44,463 bases of DNA, from assembly GCA_944325515.1 (NCBI GenBank), contig CALVAO010000017.1, positions 1-44,463 of the forward strand. Reading direction: 5' to 3'. Within the stretch, counting starts at the first letter, position 1. Every line of letters starts with the position of its first letter. Made by a program: the position numbers and the translations under genes. The DNA comes from Candidatus Gastranaerophilales bacterium. GTDB lineage: Bacteria > Cyanobacteriota > Vampirovibrionia > Gastranaerophilales > Gastranaerophilaceae. Positions 24,268-32,935 of the stretch are shown here, in pieces. The notes below the pieces were generated by a model, which ran no database searches, was not told the DNA's origin, and saw only the letters and a list, made by a program, of their open reading frames with translations.

Positions 24268-26990
24268 TTTTTATTAAACCTTAACGTATCTTCTGAAGCG
24301 GCAATACTATATACAGGCGGTTGTTTAAAGACTTTTGATGTAAATTTAATGATATCATCTCTTGTAATGTTATCAATTTCTTTATACAAATCATTTAAAT
24401 AATCTATTCCATGCACAGAATTTAATCCTGTTTCTATACTGTTAAGCTTTGAGGAGGTTCCTTCATTGTCCAATAAATTTGATTTCATCGCGAGTTTAGC
24501 ATCCTTCAAATCTTGTTCGGTAAATTTCCCATTCATAAGTGCTGATATTTGCCTGTTAAAGCCATTGATAGATTTTTGAAGATTTTCGTAGCTATATTCA
24601 CCTATCTCTTTATTATCTGTAGTTGTTAAAATATTGCATGAAAGTTCGCCTCTGTCACCGCTTTTAGATATGGTGGAGTAAACTGAATATGCGAGATGTT
24701 CCTTTTCTCTCAGAGTATTAAATAGCCCTATGCTTGAGTTTGTAAGCATGTAGTTCATGATTTCGCCAACAGCTCTTTCTTTAATACTGTTATCGCATTT
24801 AAACTTGAATGTTTGCATTATATCAGCCTGTGAACGGTTTGTTTTTTTGATAAGGACTTTTGCTGCAGAATTCGGGTTATATAATTTAATCTCTTGAATA
24901 TTATTTGGTTTAACCGGTGTTAAACTCTTAGACTTTGATAATATGCCAGAAATAGCATCTTCTCTGGCACCTGCTGTTATAATACCTCTGGAATTCTTTA
25001 ATATATAATTATGGCAGTCTTTTAAATCCTCTAAAGTTATTCTCTCTATACCGGCAAGAATATCATCTTCTGTAAATTCATATGGATTATTTTTAGCTTC
25101 ATCGTTGATATACAAACGATAAGCAGTATCATTTTTTCTTGCTATTCTGTCTTTTATGATTTTTTTTGCATTATCTAAATTCTCTTGAGTAATAGCCGGT
25201 GTATAGAGCAATGCCTTTACAGATGCAAATAATTTATCAAGATTTCTGCCTTCTCCTGCAATTTGAAGCCCGTTGCTGCTTATATACGCAGCGATTTTTA
25301 TGTTATTTTTTTCTTTATATAGATTAAATTCATTTTCCGGCATTTCCTTCAACCCCATTGAATATATTTCATCCAAAATTTCTATAGCACCAGGGGTTTT
25401 ATTATAAGGTTCATCAAGTTTTAGAGTAATATTATAATTAATTTTATTATTTTTTGTTTTATAAATCCCGGTGTCATAGTTATTATTTAACCGGAAAATT
25501 TCTATTTGTTTTTTATCAAGCGGAACTTTTGCCTCGCCTTTAAAACTCACTGCATTTTGTTTTTGAGGATGAATAACTGTAACGGCAGTTTTGTTTAGAT
25601 TAAAATATTCTTTAATTGCTTTATCCACATCTTTCGGTGAAATTGTATCCAGAATTTTTTCATAATTGGTAACGTACTCTTGTGTACCGTCCAGAATAGA
25701 TTTTCCTACATTATCATTTACAACTGACGAATATTCAAAAGCTTCTTCTCTTTCGTTTAAAAGTTTTTGTTTTAATATGGATAATGTTTCTTCAGATATT
25801 GGCTGAGCGGAATTTATTGTATTAAAAATTGTATGTAAAACGTTTTCCGTATTACTGTCTGATGCTGATGCTGCAATGTACACCATTCTGGGCGCCGACG
25901 GCTTTGTACTGATTTTCTCGCTGTCAATATAAGGGTATGTATTATATTGTTTTAAATCTGTTTTTAATCTGGAAAATGATGAATCTAAATAAGCCCTTGC
26001 GATATCAAATAAAGCTCTGCCTCTTGAATCATTGTTATTTGGTCCTGCAAAACCTAGTATAATATCCGCAGATACAGCTTTTTTATTTATAAAGTCTTTT
26101 CTTATAGTTTTTTGTATAGGAACAAGTTTTTCATCATAATGTCTATCGGGAGAACGCTTTTTGGATACAAAATTTTTAGCAGCAAGCTGTATTGCTTTAT
26201 CCGGCTCAACGTCACCTGTAATTACTATACACATGTTATCCGGAGTATAAAAGGTATTATAATAGTTAAGTATGTCATCTCTTGATAGTGATTTTATACT
26301 GGCAACACTACCCCCAACCATTTCATCGGCTGAATTTTTTATATTAAATAGAGTCCTAACAGTCTGATCCATGGCTGTGGTTTGCGGGTCATCTAAAATC
26401 ATGTTTATCTCAGAGCATACAGGTCCTTTTTCTTTCTTAATCATATCATCTGACAGTTTCAAGTCTTCTGTCATAGATGCTATTACTTTGATTTGAGTAT
26501 CCAAATCTTTGTCATTCAATTGATATGTTGAGTTAACATAGTCTGTTAGTGCATAGTTAGTACTGGCATTAGCCCATCCCCCTAATTCATCGATTTTTTT
26601 AAAAGCATCACCTGCATCTAGCTTGAGATACCCGTTACTGCCATTTGTTCCGTTGAATGCCATATGTTCTAAAAAGTGTGATATACCTTTTATATTTGCC
26701 TTTTCGTTCATAGAACCAACATTAACATAGCTTTTTACTACAGCAGGTGAATTCTCCATAGGGACAATTGCCACGCGGTATCCGTTTGAAAGTTTATAAT
26801 TATACAATGTAAGCCCGTTCGTTAAAGATTCAGACCCTGTAAATTTATATGCAGAAGGAATTTTGACATTAAAATCACGCACGGCAGGAGCTAAACCATC
26901 TATTTGTTTGTATGATGCTGAGATTTTTTTGTCTTTATCTGTTGTGTGGTTTCCTTTAAAGAACACACTGTTAATCGTACTAACTTTCAT
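24243..26990 (-). CDS. M16 family zinc metalloprotease (two-domain, PqqL/pitrilysin-like)
   Basis: This 915-residue inverzincin peptidase has an active N-terminal half with H105-F-L-E108-H109 (GISHFLEHMAFNGT), and E186, 77 residues after H109, as the likely third zinc ligand, followed by E193 in CSEINMI. LGGWANASTNYALTDY is also typical. The second half (about 480-915) contains the inactive partner domain with the conserved region LREKEHLAYSVYS. There is no signal peptide, so it is probably cytoplasmic. The N-terminus has an F-F-K-G-N motif at residues 10-14. I start at ATG 26990. The ATG at 26996 abuts the -10 element and would precede the predicted transcription start. Confidence 0.93.
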   Translation of the reverse strand: MKVSTINSVFFKGNHTTDKDKKISASYKQIDGLAPAVRDFNVKIPSAYKFTGSESLTNGLTLYNYKLSNGYRVAIVPMENSPAVVKSYVNVGSMNEKANIKGISHFLEHMAFNGTNGSNGYLKLDAGDAFKKIDELGGWANASTNYALTDYVNSTYQLNDKDLDTQIKVIASMTEDLKLSDDMIKKEKGPVCSEINMILDDPQTTAMDQTVRTLFNIKNSADEMVGGSVASIKSLSRDDILNYYNTFYTPDNMCIVITGDVEPDKAIQLAAKNFVSKKRSPDRHYDEKLVPIQKTIRKDFINKKAVSADIILGFAGPNNNDSRGRALFDIARAYLDSSFSRLKTDLKQYNTYPYIDSEKISTKPSAPRMVYIAASASDSNTENVLHTIFNTINSAQPISEETLSILKQKLLNEREEAFEYSSVVNDNVGKSILDGTQEYVTNYEKILDTISPKDVDKAIKEYFNLNKTAVTVIHPQKQNAVSFKGEAKVPLDKKQIEIFRLNNNYDTGIYKTKNNKINYNITLKLDEPYNKTPGAIEILDEIYSMGLKEMPENEFNLYKEKNNIKIAAYISSNGLQIAGEGRNLDKLFASVKALLYTPAITQENLDNAKKIIKDRIARKNDTAYRLYINDEAKNNPYEFTEDDILAGIERITLEDLKDCHNYILKNSRGIITAGAREDAISGILSKSKSLTPVKPNNIQEIKLYNPNSAAKVLIKKTNRSQADIMQTFKFKCDNSIKERAVGEIMNYMLTNSSIGLFNTLREKEHLAYSVYSTISKSGDRGELSCNILTTTDNKEIGEYSYENLQKSINGFNRQISALMNGKFTEQDLKDAKLAMKSNLLDNEGTSSKLNSIETGLNSVHGIDYLNDLYKEIDNITRDDIIKFTSKVFKQPPVYSIAASEDTLRFNKNYLEALES

Positions 26991-26996
26991 AACCAT

Positions 26997-27025
26997 ATTA
27001 TATAAAAAACAAGTTCTTATCTAAA
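26997..27025 (-). promoter_or_regulatory. Promoter of the M16 protease gene
   Basis: On the reverse strand TTTAGA (27025-27020) and TATAAT (27002-26997) are 17 nt apart. The predicted start of transcription coincides with the ATG at 26990, so the mRNA should be leaderless. Confidence 0.7.
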
Positions 27026-27051
27026 ATTGCCAGTTTGTAAAGAAACATAAC

Positions 27052-27083
27052 AAAAGTGCCAGTTTTATTACATACCGGCACTT
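27052..27083 (-). terminator. Terminator of the SPFH operon
   Basis: The arms AAGTGCC and GGCACTT (extendable with one mismatch) enclose a 16-nt loop. On the reverse strand the hairpin ends in TTTTG, about 20 nt after the SPFH stop codon at 27102. Confidence 0.75.
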
Positions 27084-27101
27084 AAATTTAGTTATAAAAA
27101 A

Positions 27102-27893
27102 TTATTTGTTTGGAGTTACATTGATAAAAGGCATTGTACCGCCAAGCATATATTGAGGCATTTTACCATCCCACTTTTGAACTGCTTCGTACTGTACAAG
27201 AGATTTGTTCTGACTTAAAGCTCTTGCTCTTATTGCCATGGACTTAGCTTCGGCTTCTGCAGCAATAACTTTTTGTTTAGCCTCTTCTTGAACTTGAACA
27301 GTTTTATTTTTTGCTTTTAAAGCTTCTTGTTCAGCAGTAACTTTGCTTTCAATAGCTCTTTCAAAAACATCTGAATAATTGATTTCAGTCATCTGGAAAT
27401 CTGTTACATTTATGTAATTATCTTTTAATTGTGATTGTAGTTTAAACAAAATATCACTGGTCGCTTTTTCTCTATTTGCGATTAAATCTTGAGCATTCCA
27501 CTTACCTATAATATCCTTAATAGTTCCTTCTACAACAGGTGTTAATATTGTACTTACATAATCAACGCCAACTTGCTGGAAGAGTTTATTAACATTATCC
27601 GGTTGAACGTTATAATTAATTACATATGTAATTCTAGCCTGTTGAATGTCTTTTGTATAAACGGCAGTGGTTAATGTATTCTTTTGAGTCTTTACGTTCA
27701 TTGTTTTGAATTTTTGTATAAACGGGAATATTAAATGCAAGCCTTCTCCATAGCTTTCCGGTTCAACTTCCCCCAGTCGTATTTTTATTCCGCGCTCACC
27801 GGGACCAACCATTACAAACGGGTTACACATTACAATAAAACACACCAGCAGACATAGAACTAATACAGGCATACCAAAAATCTTTTTGTCCAT
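27102..27893 (-). CDS. SPFH/prohibitin family membrane protein
   Basis: This 263-residue protein has a single N-terminal membrane segment (about 8-27), then the SPFH/Band-7 domain. VGPGERGIKIRLGEV and GEGLHLIFPFIQKFKTMNVKTQ open the domain. NAQDLIANREKATSDILFKLQSQL and NVTDFQMTEINYSDVFERAIESK match prohibitin/HflC-like sequences. A charged coiled coil rich in Ala, Glu and Lys (about 185-225) mediates ring formation. Members organise membrane microdomains or regulate FtsH-type proteases; no FtsH is adjacent. AAAGGG precedes the ATG. It forms a two-gene unit with the small membrane protein 12 nt upstream. Confidence 0.92.
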   Translation of the reverse strand: MDKKIFGMPVLVLCLLVCFIVMCNPFVMVGPGERGIKIRLGEVEPESYGEGLHLIFPFIQKFKTMNVKTQKNTLTTAVYTKDIQQARITYVINYNVQPDNVNKLFQQVGVDYVSTILTPVVEGTIKDIIGKWNAQDLIANREKATSDILFKLQSQLKDNYINVTDFQMTEINYSDVFERAIESKVTAEQEALKAKNKTVQVQEEAKQKVIAAEAEAKSMAIRARALSQNKSLVQYEAVQKWDGKMPQYMLGGTMPFINVTPNK

Positions 27894-27905
27894 CTTTACC
27901 CTTTC

Positions 27906-28097
27906 TTATTTAAGACCTATTAATGCTAATGCAACATACAATGCTGCGACCAAAAATACAAATACTCCGAATAAAATAAGTATTTGCTTACCATACTTTT
28001 GATATAAATTTTCTCCTGTTATATAGCATAATGTTATGATACATAAATTTATCAGTATAACAAACGAAATAAACAAAAATAATATTCGTATTACCAT
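27906..28097 (-). CDS. Small two-helix membrane protein
   Basis: This 63-residue protein consists almost entirely of two hydrophobic helices (about 3-26 and 38-60) joined by a short polar loop (GENLYQKYGKQ). I recognise no family. AGAGGA lies 7 nt before the ATG. A TATAAT on the same strand at 28124-28119 gives a leader of about 15 nt. Position and tight spacing make it the first gene of the SPFH unit. It could be a partner subunit or modulator, as small membrane proteins often accompany SPFH proteins (inference). Confidence 0.7.
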   Translation of the reverse strand: MVIRILFLFISFVILINLCIITLCYITGENLYQKYGKQILILFGVFVFLVAALYVALALIGLK

Positions 28098-28167
28098 TGA
28101 AATCCTCTTTCAGTTATCATTATAGATTAATTTAAATCTTTGAATATCATTTATAAGGTTGATTTTA

Positions 28168-28176
28168 TGCTAAAAT
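28168..28176 (+). promoter_or_regulatory. Extended -10 for the RgpF-like gene
   Basis: TG-C-TAAAAT at 28168-28176 ends 8 nt before the ATG at 28185, and no Shine-Dalgarno sequence is present. It sits about 45 nt from the divergent promoter of the SPFH unit. Confidence 0.55.
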
Positions 28177-28184
28177 ATATGATT

Positions 28185-29126
28185 ATGAATAGACTTTGTG
28201 TATTTGCTCACTGGGATAGGGATAATATAATAGATGATTATGTTATTTATTATGTAAAAGCTCTAAAAGAAGTATGTAATACTATAATTTTTGTTTCTGA
28301 CTGTGATTTAAATAAAGAAGAAATTGGTAAACTTGAAGGTCTCGCAGATTACGTTCTTGCAGAACACCATGGCGAATATGATTTTGGTTCTTACAAACGA
28401 GGGTTTATGCTGGCAAAAGCAAAAGAGCTTGATTTTGAGGAATTGATATTTGCGAATGATTCGTGTTATGGTCCTTTTTACCCTTTACAGCCTATTTTTG
28501 ATAAAATGGAAAAAAGAAAATGTGGTTTCTGGGGAATGACTAAGAATACTTTTGGAATTAAATATACTTCAAAAGGTCTGGCGCATTGTTATTATCCACA
28601 TCTTCAAAGTTATTTTATGGTTTTTTGCTCAAAACTTTTTAATGAACTGGAAATCTTTTTAAATCAAGTAAAGAAAGAAGCTTCAAAAGAATTAGTTGTA
28701 ATAAATTATGAAATGAAATTAACAGCAGTAATGCGTAAAAAAGGTTTTAAGTATTCAGTTTTTATTAATAAATTTAATCATACGGAAAATTGTACACTTG
28801 CAAAATGGGATATTTTAATTGAAAAATACGGGTTTCCATTTTTAAAAACAAGTATTGCCAAAAGCGGATTACCGGTACTGGGTCTTCAAAATCAGCTATA
28901 TGACATAATTCCAATAGAGTATCCGGTAGAATATATTTTAAAGCATGTAAAACGATGTAATAAGCCATATGAAAGAATTTATGAAAAATTAGAGCTCAAG
29001 GACAAAATTTTGTTTATTATTTATAAACATTGTGCATTTGAAATTTATCTTGCTGCCGTATTTTTTGATAAAAAAGTCTTATCTACTTTTCGTCGTATAA
29101 TACGTAGTATTGTATCATTGTTTTGA
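28185..29126 (+). CDS. RgpF-like rhamnan/polysaccharide synthesis protein
   Basis: This 313-residue protein matches the rhamnan synthesis protein F family. RLCVFAHWDRDNIIDDYVIY starts the domain, followed by EYDFGSYKRGF, LIFANDSCYGPFYPLQPIFD, GFWGMTKN and HLQSYFMVFCSKLF. These proteins work in polyrhamnose or related cell-wall and capsule glycan assembly and are probably glycosyltransferases or their accessories. I choose ATG 28185 because the family normally starts at (M)xRLCxFAH. The longer frame from 28140 would include the promoter. It opens the polysaccharide region and its 3' end overlaps a convergent GT4 gene by 12 nt. Confidence 0.88.
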   Translation: MNRLCVFAHWDRDNIIDDYVIYYVKALKEVCNTIIFVSDCDLNKEEIGKLEGLADYVLAEHHGEYDFGSYKRGFMLAKAKELDFEELIFANDSCYGPFYPLQPIFDKMEKRKCGFWGMTKNTFGIKYTSKGLAHCYYPHLQSYFMVFCSKLFNELEIFLNQVKKEASKELVVINYEMKLTAVMRKKGFKYSVFINKFNHTENCTLAKWDILIEKYGFPFLKTSIAKSGLPVLGLQNQLYDIIPIEYPVEYILKHVKRCNKPYERIYEKLELKDKILFIIYKHCAFEIYLAAVFFDKKVLSTFRRIIRSIVSLF

Positions 29127-30317
29127 TTTTATGAATTCAAGAATTTCTGCCGCACACTTTTCCCAGCTGAATTTCTTTGCTTTTATTAGTCCCCTCTCAG
29201 CGCAGAGTTCTCTAAAGAATGTATCAAAGTACATTTTATGATATGCTTCAATTAATTCCTCATCATCTTTCGGGTTAATCTGTATTCCTGTATTTCCAAT
29301 TACTTCCGGCAAAGAGGATACGTTTGATGTAATAACAGGACATCCGCATTGCATTGCCTCAAGTACCGGCAGCCCGAAACCTTCGTAAAGTGATGGGTAA
29401 ATAAACATTAATGCGTTAGAATACAGCTCCGGCAAATCTTCATCTTTTATATAACCTTTTAGGATAATTTTTGATTTGTCAAATTTTCCTATTGTTTTAT
29501 CAAATTCTTTTTCAAATTTTTTCCAGGTTCCGCCACCTAAAACAAGATACAGGTCATTGATGTTGTATCGTTTTATAAACTCAAAAAAGTTTTTTATTGC
29601 AAATATTAAATTTTTTCTTTGCCCCAGAGTACAGAGTGAAAATATATACTTTACTGAATTATTTTTGGGTGCCGGCGTGAATGATTCATTTGCTCCGAGA
29701 TATGTTGTACGTATATTTTCTTCCTTTACTTGAGGGAAATATTTTAATACATCAGCTCTGGTATTTTCTGAATTAGTTACATAAAAATCTTTGCTGTTGA
29801 TTGAATTATAGACCTTCCAGCTCCATAGTCTTGGATTCTTTGGAATACCGTTATTTTCCAGTATCGGTATAATATCATGCAGCATGCGGAATCTCGTCAA
29901 ATCAGCTTCTTCTACTTCTCTAGACGGCGGATTAAAAGGGGAAAAATAAATTTTATAATCCTTTAAATCATTTGTGTTAGCCTTGTTTTTTATATAAAAC
30001 AAATTTTCGTAATATCTGGAAAGACTTAGAACGGCATACTTGATTTTATTATTCCTGTTTCTAACTATATAATTTAACCATCCCCAGAATTTGTTTATAA
30101 ATGAGTGTTCTTCTATTAATTTAATGTTTTTAAATTCATCTGTTTTTGATATAACATCTTTCAAAAAATAATACCGTTTAAAATTGCACACAAAAGTCAA
30201 TTCATTATTTTTAACAAGCTCCCGGAATAAATTCAGTGCCGCAAAAAAAACTCCTGCCCGATGCCCGGATGCATCATAATAATAAGAAAGTTCTGTTGCA
30301 TCGAATAGTATTTTCAT
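29115..30317 (-). CDS. Glycosyltransferase family 4
   Basis: This 400-residue retaining GT-B glycosyltransferase has a C-terminal half carrying the GT4 signatures. IILKGYIKDEDLPELYSNA leads into PSLYEGFGLPVLEAMQCG with the E-x7-E motif, then CPVITSNVSSLPEVIG. The N-terminal half begins MKILFDATELSYYYDASG, a pattern of rhamnosyl/mannosyltransferase-like GT4 enzymes that bind acceptor glycans. No membrane segments are visible, so it acts at the cytoplasmic membrane face. It overlaps the upstream GT2 gene by 4 nt, forming a two-gene reverse unit. Donor and acceptor are unknown. Confidence 0.93.
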   Translation of the reverse strand: MKILFDATELSYYYDASGHRAGVFFAALNLFRELVKNNELTFVCNFKRYYFLKDVISKTDEFKNIKLIEEHSFINKFWGWLNYIVRNRNNKIKYAVLSLSRYYENLFYIKNKANTNDLKDYKIYFSPFNPPSREVEEADLTRFRMLHDIIPILENNGIPKNPRLWSWKVYNSINSKDFYVTNSENTRADVLKYFPQVKEENIRTTYLGANESFTPAPKNNSVKYIFSLCTLGQRKNLIFAIKNFFEFIKRYNINDLYLVLGGGTWKKFEKEFDKTIGKFDKSKIILKGYIKDEDLPELYSNALMFIYPSLYEGFGLPVLEAMQCGCPVITSNVSSLPEVIGNTGIQINPKDDEELIEAYHKMYFDTFFRELCAERGLIKAKKFSWEKCAAEILEFIKSKQ

Positions 30318-31138
30318 TTCTTATAAATCCTTTTTATATTTCTTTTCAGTTTATTTATAAACAAATAGATATTATATATAAAGTTTAGAATCCCGCTAGA
30401 AAATGCACGTGCTTTTTCTTTATATTGTTGATTTTCTTCTGCATAAATTGATAAATACTCTGCAAATGGGTATTTATTGAAATAATAAGCTTTATTTTTT
30501 TCAAAATTATAATTTAATTTTGCCGATGTTATAGAACTATAGTGGAAAAAGCATACTGAATTTACAACATAAGTGTTGTAACCGCACATTATAGCCCTGT
30601 ATTTCATGTCATTATCTTCAAAAAAAGCAGGAGAGTATTTTTCATCGAATCCGCCCAATATCTTTAATATACTTTTTTTAGTTATAACACAGGCAAATTG
30701 ACAGTCATCAAATGTCTTTCTGTACAATTTATCATTGTTAGGTACAAACTCTTTTAGATAATTCTCTTCAGAAATATTATCAAATTTTGGGCATATTTGT
30801 ATTGGAGAAACAAAAGCTGCTGATTGTTCCGTTTTAAAAATTTTTTCGCATTCTTCAAACCAGTTTGGATAAAGCAGTATATCATTATTTAAAAAACCGA
30901 TATATTCTCCTTGCGCCGCTTCTATTCCTTGATTATTGCCTCTGGAATACCCTGCATTTTCTTTATTTAAGATTAATTTAATATTTTTAAGAGTTTTCAG
31001 ATATTCTACAGTACCGTCATTTGAGCCATTATCTACAATAATAAGTTCAAAGTCATGAGTGTATCTGTGCAAACTTTCTATAAATTTCTTTGTGTATTCT
31101 AATTTATTATAAGTTAGAGTAATAATACTTAATTTCAT
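30314..31138 (-). CDS. Glycosyltransferase family 2
   Basis: This 274-residue inverting GT-A enzyme starts with KLSIITLTYNKLEYTKKFIE and has the nucleotide-binding ELIIVDNGSNDGTVEYLK. The GFLNNDILLYPNWFE motif contains the acceptor-side NND in place of the usual DxD, as in the WcaA/RfbF-like rhamnosyltransferase group. GGFDEKYSPAFFEDNDMKYRA provides the ED-x-D catalytic-base region. The C-terminus is basic and amphipathic, suggesting membrane association. AAGG occurs about 7 nt before the ATG. It is transcribed from the divergent promoter at 31159-31195. Confidence 0.92.
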   Translation of the reverse strand: MKLSIITLTYNKLEYTKKFIESLHRYTHDFELIIVDNGSNDGTVEYLKTLKNIKLILNKENAGYSRGNNQGIEAAQGEYIGFLNNDILLYPNWFEECEKIFKTEQSAAFVSPIQICPKFDNISEENYLKEFVPNNDKLYRKTFDDCQFACVITKKSILKILGGFDEKYSPAFFEDNDMKYRAIMCGYNTYVVNSVCFFHYSSITSAKLNYNFEKNKAYYFNKYPFAEYLSIYAEENQQYKEKARAFSSGILNFIYNIYLFINKLKRNIKRIYKK

Positions 31139-31158
31139 AAATCTGCCTTATTCTAAAA

Positions 31159-31195
31159 TTCATTTTACCTAAAAAGCGATTTAAGGTAAAATGAA
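31159..31195. promoter_or_regulatory. Symmetric divergent promoter with a 12-bp inverted repeat
   Basis: TTCATTTTACCT (31159-31170) and AGGTAAAATGAA (31184-31195) are perfect inverted copies separated by 13 nt. Each arm contains a TAAAAT -10 hexamer facing outward: 31187-31192 for the forward GT2 gene and 31167-31162 for the reverse pair. The forward -10 ends 6 nt before the ATG at 31199, predicting a leaderless message. The reverse transcript has a leader of about 15-17 nt. A symmetric protein bound here could control both genes. Confidence 0.6.
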
Positions 31196-31198
31196 CTT

Positions 31199-32077
31199 AT
31201 GAATGAAAAAATTTCAATAATAATGACCAGTTACAATTATGCCGGCTATATTTCAGAGGCAATTGAAAGTGTAATTAACCAAACATATGCTAATTGGGAA
31301 TTAATTATTGTAGATGATGCTTCTACCGACAATTCAACTGATATCATCAAACATTATCAATCTGTTGATGAGAGGATAAAATTATTTGTTCATGAACAAA
31401 ATCTTGGTCTTGCAGGGGCTTTGCAAACAGCTTTAAAGTATGCATCTGCGGATTGGATAGCTTTTTTGGAGAGTGATGATATTTTTATGCCTAATTCTAT
31501 AGAAGAAAAAGTAAAAGCTATAGCAACAGGTGCTGATATTATATTTACAGATGTCGAAATGTTCCAGGATGAAACAAGGATTATTGATTTTCAAAGATAT
31601 TTTGATGATTTGAATAAACTTTTTGTTAAGCTTGACCATTCAAGGTTTATAGAAGATTTTTCCAAAATAATCCCCAAAATAAATATTATTCCGACTTTTT
31701 CTGTTGTAATGCTTAAGCGGGAACTTTTAAGCGGATGTGATTTTAATTCTCTATGCAAAGCTTCTCTGGATTATTATCTGTGGTCGCAGCTAACCGAATA
31801 TAAATTGTACTATATTAATAAGAAACTTACAAAATGGCGTATTCATTCTGACAGTTATATAACTAAAGACAGGTACGGCTGGTGTAAAAAGTATATCTTC
31901 AGCGTAAAATTGTATTACAATACAATAAAACATAAGAATCCAGTATTGAGATTGCTGCTTCTTCTAAATTATATGCGGGCAAGATTGATTTATCTTAAGA
32001 TAAGCAAAGAGAAGATAAAACTTAATATTGCAAATAATAAATTCATTGTAGAAAAGATTTTTTCAGAATCTCATTAA
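31199..32077 (+). CDS. Glycosyltransferase family 2
   Basis: This 292-residue GT-A glycosyltransferase contains EKISIIMTSYNYAGYISEAI, WELIIVDDASTDNSTDIIK and WIAFLESDDIFMPNS, with the metal-binding ESDD motif. The C-terminal third is basic and partly hydrophobic (KNPVLRLLLLLNYMRARLIYL), suggesting peripheral membrane attachment. No ribosome binding site is visible, but the -10 lies 6 nt before the ATG. The 3' end overlaps the convergent gene at 32063 by 15 nt. Donor and acceptor are unknown. Confidence 0.92.
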   Translation: MNEKISIIMTSYNYAGYISEAIESVINQTYANWELIIVDDASTDNSTDIIKHYQSVDERIKLFVHEQNLGLAGALQTALKYASADWIAFLESDDIFMPNSIEEKVKAIATGADIIFTDVEMFQDETRIIDFQRYFDDLNKLFVKLDHSRFIEDFSKIIPKINIIPTFSVVMLKRELLSGCDFNSLCKASLDYYLWSQLTEYKLYYINKKLTKWRIHSDSYITKDRYGWCKKYIFSVKLYYNTIKHKNPVLRLLLLLNYMRARLIYLKISKEKIKLNIANNKFIVEKIFSESH

Positions 32078-32935
32078 AATATTTTGTCCATAGAATTTCA
32101 TTAAATTGCTTATCTGTTTGTCATTTTCGCCGGCGCTGTTGATTGAATACAAATTTTTACGTTTAAACACCCCTAGCTGGTATAAGATATTTGTACAGCA
32201 TAAGGTTTTTATATGGTTTTTTACTACCCTTATTTTCTTATTATTTAAAAGAGCCATGACCCAGAACCAGACATCATCTGCATAAGGGGCATTTGTTAAA
32301 AAGACATCTTCTCTCAAAACTTCTTTTGAGAAACAATTCGGCGGATATAATACACCTCCGACTCCGGTTAAGAAATTATCAAATCGAGCACTTTCTTCTT
32401 CAACATGTTTACTCCAGCTTTCATACGGGCAAATCTTGTTATCTATAATTTTTACTCTGTGCGCGCGGTGAACCTGTATGTCTTGAGGGTGTGTAATATA
32501 TGAATGATAAAGTTTTTCAAGCCAATCCTCCGGATAATATATATCATCGTCAGCTGTAACAATAATTGCTTCCGGATATTCTTTAAATGCATAAATAGCC
32601 TTTGTATAAGATTTTATATCTTTAACAAATTTAATTTCTAAGCCGTTTTTTATGAATCTCGTAATTTCATATGGCAAATCGTTTACACCATCATATTCAT
32701 CACTTAACCACAGAATTATTCTATCCGGTTTAATTGTTTGATTAAGAAGTGAATAAATTGAAATTACTAAATCTTTAAAGCGTTCTTCATACGAAGTCAG
32801 TGACACAATAACAGGGACTTCGCGCTTAATCCGGTTAGTTCCGCAGAAATTTCCAAGATTGTCTGCCTTATATCTAATAACAGGATTAAGCACAAATCTG
32901 AGATGAAATTTGCAATTAAATATGTTTTTTACCAT
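32063..32935 (-). CDS. Putative GT2-like glycosyltransferase
   Basis: This 290-residue protein of a GT-A-like family is common in capsule and LPS loci. VPVIVSLTSYEERFKDLVIS and SIYSLLNQTIKPDRIILWLS open the fold. EAIIVTADDDIYYPEDWLEKL carries the DDD metal motif, and TGVGGVLYPPNCF with APYADDVWFW follows. These stretches resemble a widespread group of uncharacterised glycosyltransferases with an N-terminal SLTSYxxR motif. It overlaps the upstream nucleotidyltransferase gene by 7 nt, so it belongs to the reverse three-gene unit starting at 34825. Confidence 0.85.
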   Translation of the reverse strand: MVKNIFNCKFHLRFVLNPVIRYKADNLGNFCGTNRIKREVPVIVSLTSYEERFKDLVISIYSLLNQTIKPDRIILWLSDEYDGVNDLPYEITRFIKNGLEIKFVKDIKSYTKAIYAFKEYPEAIIVTADDDIYYPEDWLEKLYHSYITHPQDIQVHRAHRVKIIDNKICPYESWSKHVEEESARFDNFLTGVGGVLYPPNCFSKEVLREDVFLTNAPYADDVWFWVMALLNNKKIRVVKNHIKTLCCTNILYQLGVFKRKNLYSINSAGENDKQISNLMKFYGQNILMRF

